A DNA stretch of 64,000 bases from Janthinobacterium sp. TND4EL3 (GCF_900156175.1 NZ_FTMV01000004.1:1-64000), one strand, 5' to 3'; positions 17,323 to 26,863 are shown, counted from the first letter of the stretch. Notes: generated from the letters alone by a model not told the origin. Made by a program: numbers and translations.

Positions 17323-17352
17323 ATGGGGCGCAGCGATTGCGCCCCATTTTTT
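17323..17352 (+). terminator. Strong Rho-independent terminator
   Basis: ATGGGGCGCA-GCGAT-TGCGCCCCAT, a 10-bp perfect stem followed by TTTTT (17348-17352), 28 nt after the esterase stop. The next gene's first possible ATG (17353) abuts the T run, which argues for the later start at 17371. Confidence 0.92.
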
Positions 17353-17370
17353 ATGCCTGTGAAAGATCCC

Positions 17371-18231
17371 ATGCCTGCTTGCCGTTTGCCGTCCTGTCTT
17401 GCCCTTGTATTGCTGTCCGCCTGCGCCGGCGGCCCGTCCGCGCCATCGGCTGCCTACACGCAAGCGTTCGAGCGTGCCGCCCAGCAAGACAGCATGCGCA
17501 GCGAGTGCGACTGGAACGTGCGCTATGCCCCCGTCGCCCCCAAGGACGCCAGCGTGGCGCAACTGCAGGCCATCGCCACGGCGCGCCTGGCGGCTTTGCA
17601 GCTGACGCCTGTCTGGACCTTGTCCATGCCCGGCAGCGAGGCGCACGCCTTCGTTGATTCGGCGCAAGACCGTGCCGGGCTGCAATTGCTGCTCAGCATC
17701 GTCCTGCCGGCCATGGAGCGCTACCCGGCCGGCGTCTTCGCGCGCACGGGCTTGCGCCACGTCGTGCTGGTGAAAGACTTGAGCGTGGACGGCCAGCGCC
17801 GCCTGGCCATGCCGGCGCCGGAAATCGACAGCGTCGTGTATGCCGACAACCTGCTGGCCGCCCTATGTCCCGCCGGCATGGAATTGCGCGTGCACCACGA
17901 GTACTACCACTTCATCGAATACCGGCTGTTCAACGATTTTTATTACCGCGACCCCGCCTGGCTGGCCCTGAACCCGCCCGGCACGGCCTACGGCCAGGGT
18001 GGCGCCACGGCCTACGGCAAGGGTTTCCAGAACCTGGGGCACCCGCAGCCCGCCCTGGTGAGCCTGTACGCCGCCTACGGCCCCGAGGAAGACAAGGCGG
18101 AAGTGTTCGGCTGGATGATGACGCCCGCGTATGCGTTGCGGCTGCAGCAGTGGACGGCATTTGATCCGGCCTTGCTGGCGAAGCGGCAATTGTTGATGGA
18201 TGTATTGCGCAGCAAGACAGATTCTTACTAA
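17371..18231 (+). CDS. Lipoprotein with HExxH metallopeptidase-like motif
   Basis: 286 residues from ATG 17371. The N-terminus is a lipoprotein signal with lipobox LLSAC (LPSCLALVLLSACAGG). The middle contains HHEYYHFIEYRLFND, which includes an exact HExxH zinc-protease signature (H-E-Y-Y-H). Further residues ...DPAWLALNPPGTAYGQGGATAYG and EEDKAEVFGWMM supply acidic candidates for the third zinc ligand. I do not recognise a named family. A membrane-anchored zinc peptidase in the periplasm is a reasonable hypothesis. Confidence 0.7.
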   Translation: MPACRLPSCLALVLLSACAGGPSAPSAAYTQAFERAAQQDSMRSECDWNVRYAPVAPKDASVAQLQAIATARLAALQLTPVWTLSMPGSEAHAFVDSAQDRAGLQLLLSIVLPAMERYPAGVFARTGLRHVVLVKDLSVDGQRRLAMPAPEIDSVVYADNLLAALCPAGMELRVHHEYYHFIEYRLFNDFYYRDPAWLALNPPGTAYGQGGATAYGKGFQNLGHPQPALVSLYAAYGPEEDKAEVFGWMMTPAYALRLQQWTAFDPALLAKRQLLMDVLRSKTDSY

Positions 18232-18359
18232 ATATCAAGTCTGTTTCGCCTTGGCCACCTTGCGCACGTCCTGACAGGCCGTCCGCCCGGCATTTCCTGG
18301 TAACTATATAATCGGCGCTTGGGCGATACCCGCCCCTGAACGTCGATTGAAGGAATGCC

Positions 18360-19010
18360 ATGCCAGGATATTTCATGCGCTCTGTCGCGCTTTTTACCGT
18401 ATCGGTCGTGTGCATCTCCGCCAGCGCCGCCGAGGCCGTGGGGGTGGATGCGCAGCAGCGCGCGTCCTTGCTGGCATTTTATGCGCAGCAGTATCCGGGC
18501 GAACCGGCGGCGCGCACCGTGTTCGAGAGCGTGCCCATCGTGGGGGGCCGCGGCAGCGAAGTGGTGGGCAGCGTGGAAACGCCGCCGTATCGCGGTCATG
18601 GCGCGCTGTGCCGTACGCAGCGCACCAAGTTCGTGCTGCATGGCACTGGCTGGCAAGAGGCGGGCATGGAATACTTCGCCTGGCTCGACCGTGGCGCGTG
18701 CCGCCCCGTGGCCGAACCCGTGCGCATGTTGCAACGGATACCCGATGTGGAACTGGAAGGCGTCTTGCTGTACCAGAAGCCGCTGCTGGAACGCGCGCGA
18801 TTATTGATGGCGGGTAACACGGCCTGCGCGCCGCTGCGGGCGCTGAAGTTTACGCTGGCGGCCGTCGACGTGGGCGCCGCCGCCCCGCGTGCCGAGGAGC
18901 GCTATGCGCTCGTGTTCAAGAGCGACCGCGACAGCTACGCCCGCATCTGGCTGCGCAAGAGCGGCGCCCAGTATGACGCCTGGAATGTGACTTGCCCTCC
19001 AGTGCTGTAA
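18360..19010 (+). CDS. Secreted hypothetical protein
   Basis: 216 residues with an N-terminal signal peptide (MRSVALFTVSVVCISASAAEA; the start could be ATG 18360 or the in-frame ATG at 18375). Paired cysteines (GALCRTQ, RGACRPV, NTACAPL, NVTCPPVL) suggest two periplasmic disulfides. No family recognised. The body is a mixed alpha/beta protein with no membrane segment. It stands alone between the metallopeptidase-like lipoprotein and the DUF695 gene. Confidence 0.65.
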   Translation: MPGYFMRSVALFTVSVVCISASAAEAVGVDAQQRASLLAFYAQQYPGEPAARTVFESVPIVGGRGSEVVGSVETPPYRGHGALCRTQRTKFVLHGTGWQEAGMEYFAWLDRGACRPVAEPVRMLQRIPDVELEGVLLYQKPLLERARLLMAGNTACAPLRALKFTLAAVDVGAAAPRAEERYALVFKSDRDSYARIWLRKSGAQYDAWNVTCPPVL

Positions 19011-19054
19011 ACTGCTCGCCCTTTGCCCGATTTTACTTTTTGACTGTTGCAACC

Positions 19055-19489
19055 ATGAACGAAAATTCCACTTCCGCCCGCAGCTGGGGCACCATCGTCA
19101 CGCATAGCGACGAGATGGCCATTATTTACCGCTACGTCGACGCCTTCCATGACGACTGGGATTTGTCGTCGCAGCCGGACCGCATCATCATCGCCTGGCG
19201 TTATGAGGATGAAACGGGCATGCCCGCGCCGAACGAGCGCGAGCACATGGAAGAGCTGGAAGCGGCGCTGGCGCCCGTGGTGGAAGAAGAGGGCTTCGCC
19301 ACCCTGGCACTGGTATCGACGGGCGAAAACTTGCGCGAATGGATTTATTACACGCAGTCGGGCGAAGAATTCTTCAACCGCCTGAACACGGCGCTGGCGC
19401 CGCGTCCAAAGTTCCCGATTGAAATCCGCAGCGCGGCCGATCCCGCCTGGTCCACGTATGCAGGCTTCATGGCGGCCCTGCCGAAGTAA
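19055..19489 (+). CDS. DUF695 domain protein
   Basis: 144 residues from ATG 19055. The sequence follows the DUF695 pattern: PDRIIIAWRYEDETGMPAPNE, then EELEAALAPVVEEEG, ALVSTGENLREWIYYTQSGEEFFNRLN. DUF695 proteins are small cytoplasmic proteins of unknown function that often occur near immunity-type genes. Its stop is directly adjacent to the stop of the convergent beta-lactamase gene. Confidence 0.75.
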   Translation: MNENSTSARSWGTIVTHSDEMAIIYRYVDAFHDDWDLSSQPDRIIIAWRYEDETGMPAPNEREHMEELEAALAPVVEEEGFATLALVSTGENLREWIYYTQSGEEFFNRLNTALAPRPKFPIEIRSAADPAWSTYAGFMAALPK

Positions 19490-20383
19490 TTACGCCAGCG
19501 CAGCCGTCACGATGCGCGTGGCGGCCGTGATGATGTCCTGGTTGGTGTCCGCGTTTTTCTGTTCGCGCGTGTAGTACACGGCGATCAGCAGCGGCGCGCC
19601 GCCGGGCGGGTAGGCCACGCCGATGTCGTTGACGCTGCCATACGCGCCCGAGCCCGTCTTGTCCGCCACCTGCCAGCCGGCCGGCACGCCGGCGCGGATG
19701 CGCTTGTCGCCCGTCGTGTTGCCGCGCATCCAGCTATCAAGCTGCTGGCGCTGCGGGGCCGGCAGACTGTTTCCCAACAGCAATTGCTGCAAGCTGTGCG
19801 CCATCGACGCGGGGCTGGCCGTGTCGCGCACGTCGCCGGGGATGGCGCTATTCAATTCCGTTTCCCAGCGCTCCAGCCGGAATACCGTGTTGCCGATGCT
19901 GCGCGCAAACGCCGTCACGGCTTGCGGCCCGCCTAGTATTGTCATCAGGAAATTGGCCGCGCTATTGTCGCTGTACTGCAAGGTGGCGGCGCACAGGTCC
20001 GCCACGCTCATGCCGTCGGCCAGATGCTTTTCCGTGATGGGCGAATAGGTGACCAGTTCCTTTTTCTCGTAACGCACCTGCTGTTCCAGCAAGCCCGGCT
20101 GGCTGGCGCTGCGGGCCAGCACGGCGGCCGCCAGCATCGCCTTGAAGGTGCTGGCCAGGGGAAAGCGTTCGTCGGCGCGGTAGGCAAGGCGCTGCTCGCT
20201 GCCCTGGCGCCAGGCGGCAACGCCGAGGCGTCCGCCGGCAGCCTGTTCCAGCGCGGCCAGTTGCGTCTGCGCGGCAGCGAGGCCGGTGGCGGGCGCGGCA
20301 AACAGCAGCGGTGCCGGGCACAGCAGGGCGGCGCCGCCGGCCAGCAGGAGGGTGCGGCGGACGTGGTTCGGGGAGTCAGTCAT
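19490..20383 (-). CDS. bla: Class A beta-lactamase
   Basis: 297-residue periplasmic serine beta-lactamase. All class A elements are present: the active-site STFK (S70-x-x-K73), the SDN loop (S130, in LQYSDNSAANF), the omega-loop Glu in ERWETELNSA (E166...N170) and KTG (DKTGSGAYGS). The N-terminus VRRTLLLAGGAALLCPAPLLFAA resembles a twin-arginine or Sec signal. The start codon overlaps the stop of the upstream hybrid histidine kinase by 8 nt, so the two genes are translationally coupled. No AmpR/BlaI-type regulator is adjacent. It is probably a chromosomal, species-typical enzyme; its spectrum cannot be judged here. Confidence 0.95.
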   Translation of the reverse strand: MTDSPNHVRRTLLLAGGAALLCPAPLLFAAPATGLAAAQTQLAALEQAAGGRLGVAAWRQGSEQRLAYRADERFPLASTFKAMLAAAVLARSASQPGLLEQQVRYEKKELVTYSPITEKHLADGMSVADLCAATLQYSDNSAANFLMTILGGPQAVTAFARSIGNTVFRLERWETELNSAIPGDVRDTASPASMAHSLQQLLLGNSLPAPQRQQLDSWMRGNTTGDKRIRAGVPAGWQVADKTGSGAYGSVNDIGVAYPPGGAPLLIAVYYTREQKNADTNQDIITAATRIVTAALA

Positions 20384-23048
20384 GGTCGGTAGCTATGTCT
20401 GGAGTGGAAAGGGTGGCCAGCAGTTCGCCGATGGCGAGCAGGTTGGCCGGCTTGGTCAGATGGTGGTCGAAGCCGGCCGCGCTCGATTGGCTGCGGTCGT
20501 TTTCGGCGCCCCAGCCCGTCAATGCGACGAGCACGGCGGCTGCGCCGGCCGCTGTCCGACGCAGCGCGCGCGCCACTTCGTAGCCGTTCATGCCGGGCAA
20601 GCCGATGTCGAGGAATATGACGTCAGGCAAAAATTGCGGCGCCACGGCCAGCGCCTGCGCGCCGTCGTGGGCCACTTGCGTGGCATGGCCCATCATGTCG
20701 AGCACGGCGGCCAGGGTCTCGGCCGCATCGACGTTGTCATCGACCACCAGCACGCGGAAATGGGGGCCGGCGGCGCTGGCGGGCGCGGCCGTCGCGGCGG
20801 GCGCCTGGGCCTCCTCTGCCAGCAGCGGCAGGCGCACGCTGAAGGTGCTGCCCAGGCCGGCACCGGGGCTGGCCGCCGTAGCGCTGCCGCCATGCAATTC
20901 GGCCAGGCGCCGCACCAGCGACAGGCCGATGCCAAGTCCGCCCTGGGCGCGGCCCATGTTCTGGCCCACCTGGGTGAACATGTCGAAGACGGTGGCGATC
21001 GACTCGGCGGGAATGCCCACGCCGCTGTCCTTGACCTCGATCAAGGCCTCGTTGCCGTCGCGTCGGGCGCGCAAGCTGATATGGCCGCCGGCCGGCGTGT
21101 ATTTGGCGGCATTGTTGAGCAAATTGCCCAGCACCTGCGCCAGGCGCGTGGGATCGGCGTCGAGCGGCAGCGGCTCTTCAGCAAGCTGTACCTGCAACTG
21201 GTGGCGGCTCGCCTCGATCAGCGGCATGCTCGTTTCCACGGCACCGGCGATGATGGTCTTCAAGTCCGTGCGTTCCAGCCGCAGTTCGATCTGCCCCCGC
21301 GTGATGCGGGCCACGTCCAGCAAGTCGTTAACCAGGTGCACCATCTGGTTGACTTGCCGCTCCATCACGTCGCGCACGCGCGACACCGTGGCGGGCTTGT
21401 CGGCGGCCAGGCGCATGATCTGCAAGCCGTTGCGGATGGGCGCGAGCGGATTGCGCAGTTCGTGCGCCAGGGTGGCGAGGAATTCCGTCTTGCGCCGGTC
21501 CATTTCGGACAGGTTGTCGGCCAGCTGGCGCAGCTGCTGTTCCGAGCGCTTGCGCTCGCTGATGTCGCTGAACAGCACCGTCAGCAGGCGGCTGCCGGGG
21601 CCGCCAAGGCGCGCGGCGAAGACTTCGAACCAGCGCTCCATGGCCACGGCCTCGTTTTCGTAGCGCACGGGCTCGCCCGTCTTGACGACCTGGTCGTACA
21701 GGTCGAACCAGTGCTGGTCGTGATCGGGCACGAAGCTGCGGATGGTCTTGCCGATGGCATTGTCCAGGCCCGACTGCTTGACGAAGGCGGGATTGCCTTC
21801 CAGGTAGCGGAAATCCACGGGACGGCCATGCGCGTCGTACAGCATTTCAATGACACAAAAGGCCTGGTCCATCAGTTCGATCAGCGTGCTGTAGCGTTCC
21901 TCGCTGCTGCGCAGTGCTTCTTCCACCTGTTTCTGGCGCGTGATGTCGAGCAGGACGCCCGGCAATTGCAAGGGCGTGCCATCGGGCGCATATTCCACGC
22001 GCCCCCGCGCGATGACCGAGCGGTACCGGCCGTCGCCGGCAGCGATGCGGTAGCTGGCCTCGAACGGTGCATGCGCGCGCACGGCCTGGGCAATCTGCGC
22101 GCTGACTTGCTCACGCTCATCGGGGTGAATGAAGTCCAGATAGTGCGCCAGCGGCGCCGCCGCGACAGCGCCGGCATTGAGGGGGAACAAGCGCGCCATG
22201 TTGCTGTCGGCCGTGACGCGGTCGGCGACGATGTCCCAGTTCCAGGTGGCCACTTCACCGGCTGCCAGGGTCAGGCGCAGGGTTTCCTCGTTCTGCTTGC
22301 TGGCCGTCAAGTCGAGCGAGATGCCGGACAGGGCGATCACGTTGCCGGCGCCATCGCTGGCGCAGGTGCCGCGCATGTGCGCCCAGTGCAGCGAGCCGTC
22401 GGGCCAGCGCACGCGGATCTCGACCTCGAAATCGCTGGCGCTGGCGATGGCTTCATGCACGACGGCTTGCCAGTGCTGCAGGTCGCCGTCGAGCATGGCT
22501 GCCGTCAGTTGTGCGTAATCAATGTTGCTGGCAGGCGGCAGGCCCAGATTGGCCTTGAAGGCGTCGGAGCACGCCATACTGCCGCTGCCCAGGTCGATCT
22601 CCCACGTGCCCATACGTCCGCCCTGCATGGCCAGGCGCAGCCGCTGTTCCGTCTGCCGCTGCTGCGTCACGTCGCAATGCGAGCCCATCCATTCAACGAT
22701 GCTGCCGTCGGGCGCCAGCACGGGCAGCATGCGCACGATGACGTTGCGGTAGGCGCCGCTGACGTGGCGCAGCCGGTATTCCGCTTCGAACACGGTCGTC
22801 AGATGCGATGGCATGACGTAAGGCAGGTTGCGGTCGTCCGGGTGCAGGGCATTGAGCCAGCCGCGGCCCAGCAGTTCGGCCTCCGTCTGGCCCGTGAAGG
22901 CACGCCACGAGGGCTGGTCGGCATCGAACTGGCCGAACGTTTTCGTGCTCCAGACGATGTCGCAATGGGCGCCCAGCAATAGATGTGCGGCCCGGGCGGC
23001 GGCGGGGGAAGTGGGCAAGTCGTGGCTATGCAGGCTGGGTTCTGGCAT
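20376..23048 (-). CDS. Multi-PAS hybrid sensor histidine kinase
   Basis: 890 residues from the ATG at 23046-23048 (MPEPSLHSHDLP); the longer open frame upstream lacks family character. There are about four PAS/PAC units in residues ~25-505 (for example DIVWSTKTFGQFDADQP, LPPASNIDYAQLTAAM, EEALRSSEERYSTLIELMD). HisKA follows at ~525-590 with phospho-His in FLATLAHELRNPLAPIRNG, then HATPase_c (LAQVLGNLLNNAAKYTPAGG, DSGVGIPAES, GGLGIGLSLVRRL). The C-terminal receiver (~765-880) has VLVVDDNVDAAE, the phospho-acceptor in VIFLDIGLPGMNG and a conserved Lys in HHLTKPAN. No membrane segment is evident, so it is cytoplasmic. It is coupled to bla by overlap. Confidence 0.93.
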   Translation of the reverse strand: MPEPSLHSHDLPTSPAAARAAHLLLGAHCDIVWSTKTFGQFDADQPSWRAFTGQTEAELLGRGWLNALHPDDRNLPYVMPSHLTTVFEAEYRLRHVSGAYRNVIVRMLPVLAPDGSIVEWMGSHCDVTQQRQTEQRLRLAMQGGRMGTWEIDLGSGSMACSDAFKANLGLPPASNIDYAQLTAAMLDGDLQHWQAVVHEAIASASDFEVEIRVRWPDGSLHWAHMRGTCASDGAGNVIALSGISLDLTASKQNEETLRLTLAAGEVATWNWDIVADRVTADSNMARLFPLNAGAVAAAPLAHYLDFIHPDEREQVSAQIAQAVRAHAPFEASYRIAAGDGRYRSVIARGRVEYAPDGTPLQLPGVLLDITRQKQVEEALRSSEERYSTLIELMDQAFCVIEMLYDAHGRPVDFRYLEGNPAFVKQSGLDNAIGKTIRSFVPDHDQHWFDLYDQVVKTGEPVRYENEAVAMERWFEVFAARLGGPGSRLLTVLFSDISERKRSEQQLRQLADNLSEMDRRKTEFLATLAHELRNPLAPIRNGLQIMRLAADKPATVSRVRDVMERQVNQMVHLVNDLLDVARITRGQIELRLERTDLKTIIAGAVETSMPLIEASRHQLQVQLAEEPLPLDADPTRLAQVLGNLLNNAAKYTPAGGHISLRARRDGNEALIEVKDSGVGIPAESIATVFDMFTQVGQNMGRAQGGLGIGLSLVRRLAELHGGSATAASPGAGLGSTFSVRLPLLAEEAQAPAATAAPASAAGPHFRVLVVDDNVDAAETLAAVLDMMGHATQVAHDGAQALAVAPQFLPDVIFLDIGLPGMNGYEVARALRRTAAGAAAVLVALTGWGAENDRSQSSAAGFDHHLTKPANLLAIGELLATLSTPDIATDHD

Positions 23049-23564
23049 GGATAGGATACGTAATGGTGCGGCGCGCCGCCGCTGCACTGGGATGGGGCAG
23101 CACGGCAAGGTCAAGTATGGCGATATTACAGTCAAATCCCGGCCGGAGCCTGTCTTGCAGGCAGCATTTCGCCGCCGCGGCGCAACGGCGGCGCCAAGGC
23201 TGGAAAATGGGCAAAACAGCAAGCTCCTGAGCGTATTGTGGCTGAATAACCACTAGCCAGCCTTGAATGTTGGTGAATAAATATTTTACATAACAATATT
23301 CTTGCCGCGCATAAGCTGCTTGAATTAAATTGGCGCCTTACTAAAAAGTTGGCGCTCATCAGACATCCCAGAGATGCGGCCGCTACCGCTGTCCGCTTGT
23401 GCGGCAGCCAGGGCAGAGCCAGTGACGCCGAGAGCGGGGGAACATCCGCTCGCGCTGCTGCACCGTGAAGGTGCAAACGATCGTCCAGCGCCGTAGATAA
23501 CCCGGAGACAGGTTGCAAGAAAGACAGATTTCGCAATTCTTTTTTTAAACTTCTGGGAAACCAC
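23049..23564 (+). promoter_or_regulatory. Long upstream region of TonB receptor 2
   Basis: 516-nt gap shared by the divergent histidine kinase and TonB receptor. There is no credible gene. An AT-rich stretch (23255-23330) is followed by ~200 GC-rich bases with several hairpins, such as CCGC-TTGT-GCGG (23393-23404) and GCACC-GTGAA-GGTGC (around 23459). The plus-strand leader before the receptor could therefore be a structured 5' UTR. I could not match it to a known riboswitch consensus. Confidence 0.4.
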
Positions 23565-25796
23565 ATGATCAAGATGTCCAAGATGCACCAGCGTTTGTGC
23601 GCCAAAAGCGCCGCAATGCTGGCACTGTCCGCTGCCTTGCCTATCGGCTCGGCCTATGCTGATGAAGTCGCTGCTGATACGGCCCCTGCCGCCAGCCAGC
23701 TGGAAACCGTGACCGTCACGGCGCAGCGCCGCAAGGAAAATATCCGCGACGTGCCCGTCTCCGTGTCGCTGCTGCGCGACGAGAAGCTCGACGTGCTGGT
23801 CTCCAGCGGACAAGACATCCGCGTGCTGGCCGGCAAGGTGCCGAGCCTGAACGTGGAATCGTCGAACGGCCGCACCTTCCCCCGCTTCTACATCCGCGGC
23901 TATGGCAATACCGACTTCAACATCTTTGCATCGCAACCTGTTTCCCTGATTTACGACGATGTCGTGCAGGAAAATCCTATCCTCAAGGGCTACCCGATTT
24001 TCGACGTGGCCGGCGTGGAAGTGCTGCGCGGCCCGCAAGGCACCTTGTTCGGCCGCAATACGCCTGCCGGCGTGGTCAAGTTCGAATCCGTCAAGCCGAA
24101 GCTGGACAAGGTTGAAGGCTATTACAACGTTTCCGCTGCCACGCACAACACGACCAACTTTGACGGCGCCGTCAACGTGCCGCTGAGCAAAGAATGGGCG
24201 CTGCGCTTCTCGACCCTGCGCCAGCACCGCGACGATTACGTCGACAACACGTTTACGGGCCAGCAAAACGCGCTGGACGGCTACAACGAACACGCGGAAC
24301 GCGTGCAACTGCTGTACGCGCCGAACACCACCTTCAATGCCCTGTTCAATGTGCACCAGCGCAACACCACGGGCAGCGCGCGCGTGTTCTACGCCAACAT
24401 GATCAAGCAAGGCACGAACGACATCGTCGACGGTTTCGACCCGAACAAGTCGTTCACGAATGCGCCGAATTTCCAGCGCCTGCGCACCAATGGCGCCAGC
24501 GCCCGCCTGAGCTGGGACCTGGACGGTATTAAACTGTACTCGATCACCGGTTTTGAACAGGTCGGCAATTATGTGTCGCACGGCGACATCGACGGCGGCA
24601 CTCCGACGGGTCCGGGCGACGTTCCCTTCCAGGTTGAAACGGCTGGCGGCATCACCAGCGTGAAACAATATTCGCAGGAATTCCGTGCCGAATCGAAGAA
24701 TGCCGGCCCGCTGAACTGGCAGGCTGGCGTGTACTACTTCAACGAAGATGCCAACGGTTTTACCGACAACTTCAATACCGACACGCACCAACTGTTCTCG
24801 CACCTGGCCAGCCGCCAGAAAAACAGTGCCTGGGCCACCTTCGGTTCGGTGAACTACGCCGTCAACGACGATTTCATGCTGCGTGCCGGCTTGCGCTACA
24901 CCAAGGACAAAAAGGATTTCAACACGGTGGAAGCGACCAACATCGTACAGGTCAACCCGACCAGCGCCGATGTCAGCAAAGCCAAGGTCAACTGGGACTT
25001 GAGCGGCACCTATAAATACAACAAGGACGTGAACTTCTACGCCCGTATCGCTACTGGTTTCCGCGCGCCAAGTATCGCCCCGGCCAGCGACAAGGTATCC
25101 GTGACGGTGGCCGATGCGGAAACCATCACCTCGTACGAAGCGGGCGTCAAAGCCGACCTGTTCAACCGCCGCGCCCGCGTCGCGTTCAGCGTGTATGACT
25201 ACCAGGTGAAAAACCAGCAACTGACGGTGGTCGGTGGCACGTCGAACATCACGCGCCTGATCAATGCCGCGAAGACGAACGGCCGCGGTGCGGAACTGGA
25301 ACTGGAAGGCTTTGTCACGCCGAGCCTGAAGATGTCGCTGGGCGGCAGCTACAACTTCACGGAAATCAAGGATCCGAGCCTGTCGATCGCTACCTGTAGT
25401 CCGAAGCGCTGCACCGTCACCGATCCGGTCAACGCCGCCGGCAACGCCATCATCAACGGCAATCCATTGCCGCAAGCGCCAAAGTGGACGATCACCGCCA
25501 CGGGCCGCTATTCGATCCCGATGGAAAACGGCGAATTCTTCGTCTTCACGGACTGGGCTTACCGCAGCAAGATCAATTTCTTCCTGTATGAATCCACCGA
25601 GTTCACCGGCAAACCGATGGTCGAAGGCGGCTTGCGCGTGGGTTACACCTGGGATGCCGGCAAGTATGAAGTGGCCGCGTTCGGCCGCAACATCACCGAC
25701 ACCCAGCGTATCACGGGCGCCATCGACTTCAACAACCGCACGGGCTTCATCAATGAGCCACGTCAATTTGGCGTGCAATTTAAAGGCAACTTCTAA
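23565..25796 (+). CDS. TonB-dependent outer-membrane receptor
   Basis: 743 residues. The signal peptide spans MIKMSKMHQRLCAKSAAMLALSAALPIGSAYA in outline, followed by the TonB-box-like LETVTVTAQRRKENIRDVPV. The plug domain includes FPRFYIRGYGNTDFN and VEVLRGPQGTLFGRNTPAG. The barrel ends FGVQFKGNF with the terminal Phe signal. It resembles the CirA/FecA-like TonB receptors abundant in Oxalobacteraceae. The ligand is unknown. It is monocistronic with a terminator downstream, has a long structured leader, and no sigma/anti-sigma pair is adjacent. Confidence 0.92.
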   Translation: MIKMSKMHQRLCAKSAAMLALSAALPIGSAYADEVAADTAPAASQLETVTVTAQRRKENIRDVPVSVSLLRDEKLDVLVSSGQDIRVLAGKVPSLNVESSNGRTFPRFYIRGYGNTDFNIFASQPVSLIYDDVVQENPILKGYPIFDVAGVEVLRGPQGTLFGRNTPAGVVKFESVKPKLDKVEGYYNVSAATHNTTNFDGAVNVPLSKEWALRFSTLRQHRDDYVDNTFTGQQNALDGYNEHAERVQLLYAPNTTFNALFNVHQRNTTGSARVFYANMIKQGTNDIVDGFDPNKSFTNAPNFQRLRTNGASARLSWDLDGIKLYSITGFEQVGNYVSHGDIDGGTPTGPGDVPFQVETAGGITSVKQYSQEFRAESKNAGPLNWQAGVYYFNEDANGFTDNFNTDTHQLFSHLASRQKNSAWATFGSVNYAVNDDFMLRAGLRYTKDKKDFNTVEATNIVQVNPTSADVSKAKVNWDLSGTYKYNKDVNFYARIATGFRAPSIAPASDKVSVTVADAETITSYEAGVKADLFNRRARVAFSVYDYQVKNQQLTVVGGTSNITRLINAAKTNGRGAELELEGFVTPSLKMSLGGSYNFTEIKDPSLSIATCSPKRCTVTDPVNAAGNAIINGNPLPQAPKWTITATGRYSIPMENGEFFVFTDWAYRSKINFFLYESTEFTGKPMVEGGLRVGYTWDAGKYEVAAFGRNITDTQRITGAIDFNNRTGFINEPRQFGVQFKGNF

Positions 25797-25870
25797 GAAC
25801 ACATAAGCAAACCTACTGCGCGTCGTGATTGGCGGCCGCTCGCTACGGTTTTCTTAAGTGTTCGGTTCCA

Positions 25871-25936
25871 GGCGCCGGCCATGTGCTGGCGCCTGCATTG
25901 CTACCCGCCCGGCTCGCGCCGCGGCGGGTTTTTTTA
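25871..25936 (+). terminator. Tandem hairpins terminating TonB receptor 2
   Basis: A 9-bp hairpin GGCGCCGGC/GCTGGCGCC (25871-25893) is followed by CCCGCC (25904-25909)...GGCGGG (25923-25928) and TTTTTTT (25929-25935). The T run overlaps the stop end of the convergent gluQ. Confidence 0.8.
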
Positions 25937-26863
25937 TGCGTGCCCGGGAAGGCGCGCCAGCCGCTGCGCCCAGGCGGGCACGGCTTGCCGCCAGAAGTCT
26001 TCCACGTTGTCGGCGCGCACGTCGAGGCCGAGGAAGCGGGCCGCCGGCAGCAGTGCCGACGCCAGCAGTGCGGCCGCATCGGTGCCCGTATCGAAGGCGA
26101 GGGCGCCCGTCTGCTTTGACAGTTTCTCGCCGCTGTCATTGACGACGACGGGCACGTGCAAGAAGCCCGGATGGGGCAAGCGCAGCACATCCTGCAGGTA
26201 CAGCTGGCGCGGCGTGGAGTCGAGCAAGTCCGCGCCGCGCACCACCTGCGTGATGCCCTGCGCGCCATCATCGACCACCACGGCCAGCTGATACGCCCAA
26301 AAGCCGTCGCCACGCAGCACGATGAAGTCGCCCACCTCGCTGGCCAGGTCCTGTTGCTGCGGACCCGCCCAGCGGTCCGTAAAGCTGTACACGGCTTGCG
26401 GCCCCTGCGGCACGCGCAGCCGCCAGGCCCGCGCCGCCTTGCCCGGCGCCAAGCCATGGCGGCAGGTGCCCGGATACACGGCGGCGCCAATCTTTGGTCC
26501 GCCCGCCTGCAGCACCGAATCCTGGATCTCCTTGCGCGAACAGCCGCACGCATACACGAGGCCATCGTCCTGCAACTGCTTCAGCGCCGCCTCGTACAGC
26601 GGCAGCCGCCGGCTCTGCCACGTCGCCTCGCCATCCCACGCCATGCCGCAGCGCTGCAAGGTGGCCAGGATCGCCATATCGGCACCCTCGACGTTGCGGT
26701 CGTAGTCCAGGTCCTCGATACGCAGCAACCATGTGCCCTGATGCACCTTGGCATCAAGATAACTGGCCATGGCGGCAACAAGCGAGCCCATGTGCAGGGG
26801 ACCGGAGGGGGAGGGGGCGAAGCGGCCGATGTAGGGAGCGGTGGGGGAGTTCGGAGACGGCAT
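25934..26863 (-). CDS. gluQ: Glutamyl-Q tRNA(Asp) synthetase
   Basis: 309 residues from MPSPNSPTAPYIGRFAPSPSG. This truncated GluRS paralog lacks the anticodon-binding domain and attaches glutamate to queuosine in tRNA-Asp. The class I signature is in FAPSPSGPLHMGSL (HIGH equivalent) and the KMSKS-like EKLSKQT occurs at ~240. Zinc-binding Cys residues are in YACGCSRKEI and a later CRHG. The length matches the family (~300), against ~470 for full GluRS. An in-frame extension to 26965 exists but lies outside the family. It stands alone and is convergent with the TonB receptor. Confidence 0.94.
   Translation of the reverse strand: MPSPNSPTAPYIGRFAPSPSGPLHMGSLVAAMASYLDAKVHQGTWLLRIEDLDYDRNVEGADMAILATLQRCGMAWDGEATWQSRRLPLYEAALKQLQDDGLVYACGCSRKEIQDSVLQAGGPKIGAAVYPGTCRHGLAPGKAARAWRLRVPQGPQAVYSFTDRWAGPQQQDLASEVGDFIVLRGDGFWAYQLAVVVDDGAQGITQVVRGADLLDSTPRQLYLQDVLRLPHPGFLHVPVVVNDSGEKLSKQTGALAFDTGTDAAALLASALLPAARFLGLDVRADNVEDFWRQAVPAWAQRLARLPGHA

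Noticed and set aside
20286..22982. 898-codon plus-strand frame antisense to the hybrid kinase
   Set aside because: His/Gln/Ala/Arg-rich composition, no ribosome binding site, exact shadow of the kinase.
23330..23560. Cobalamin or glycine riboswitch in the TonB receptor leader
   Set aside because: CGGAGAC and a GCACC/GGTGC hairpin are suggestive, but the ordered consensus blocks of neither riboswitch are present.
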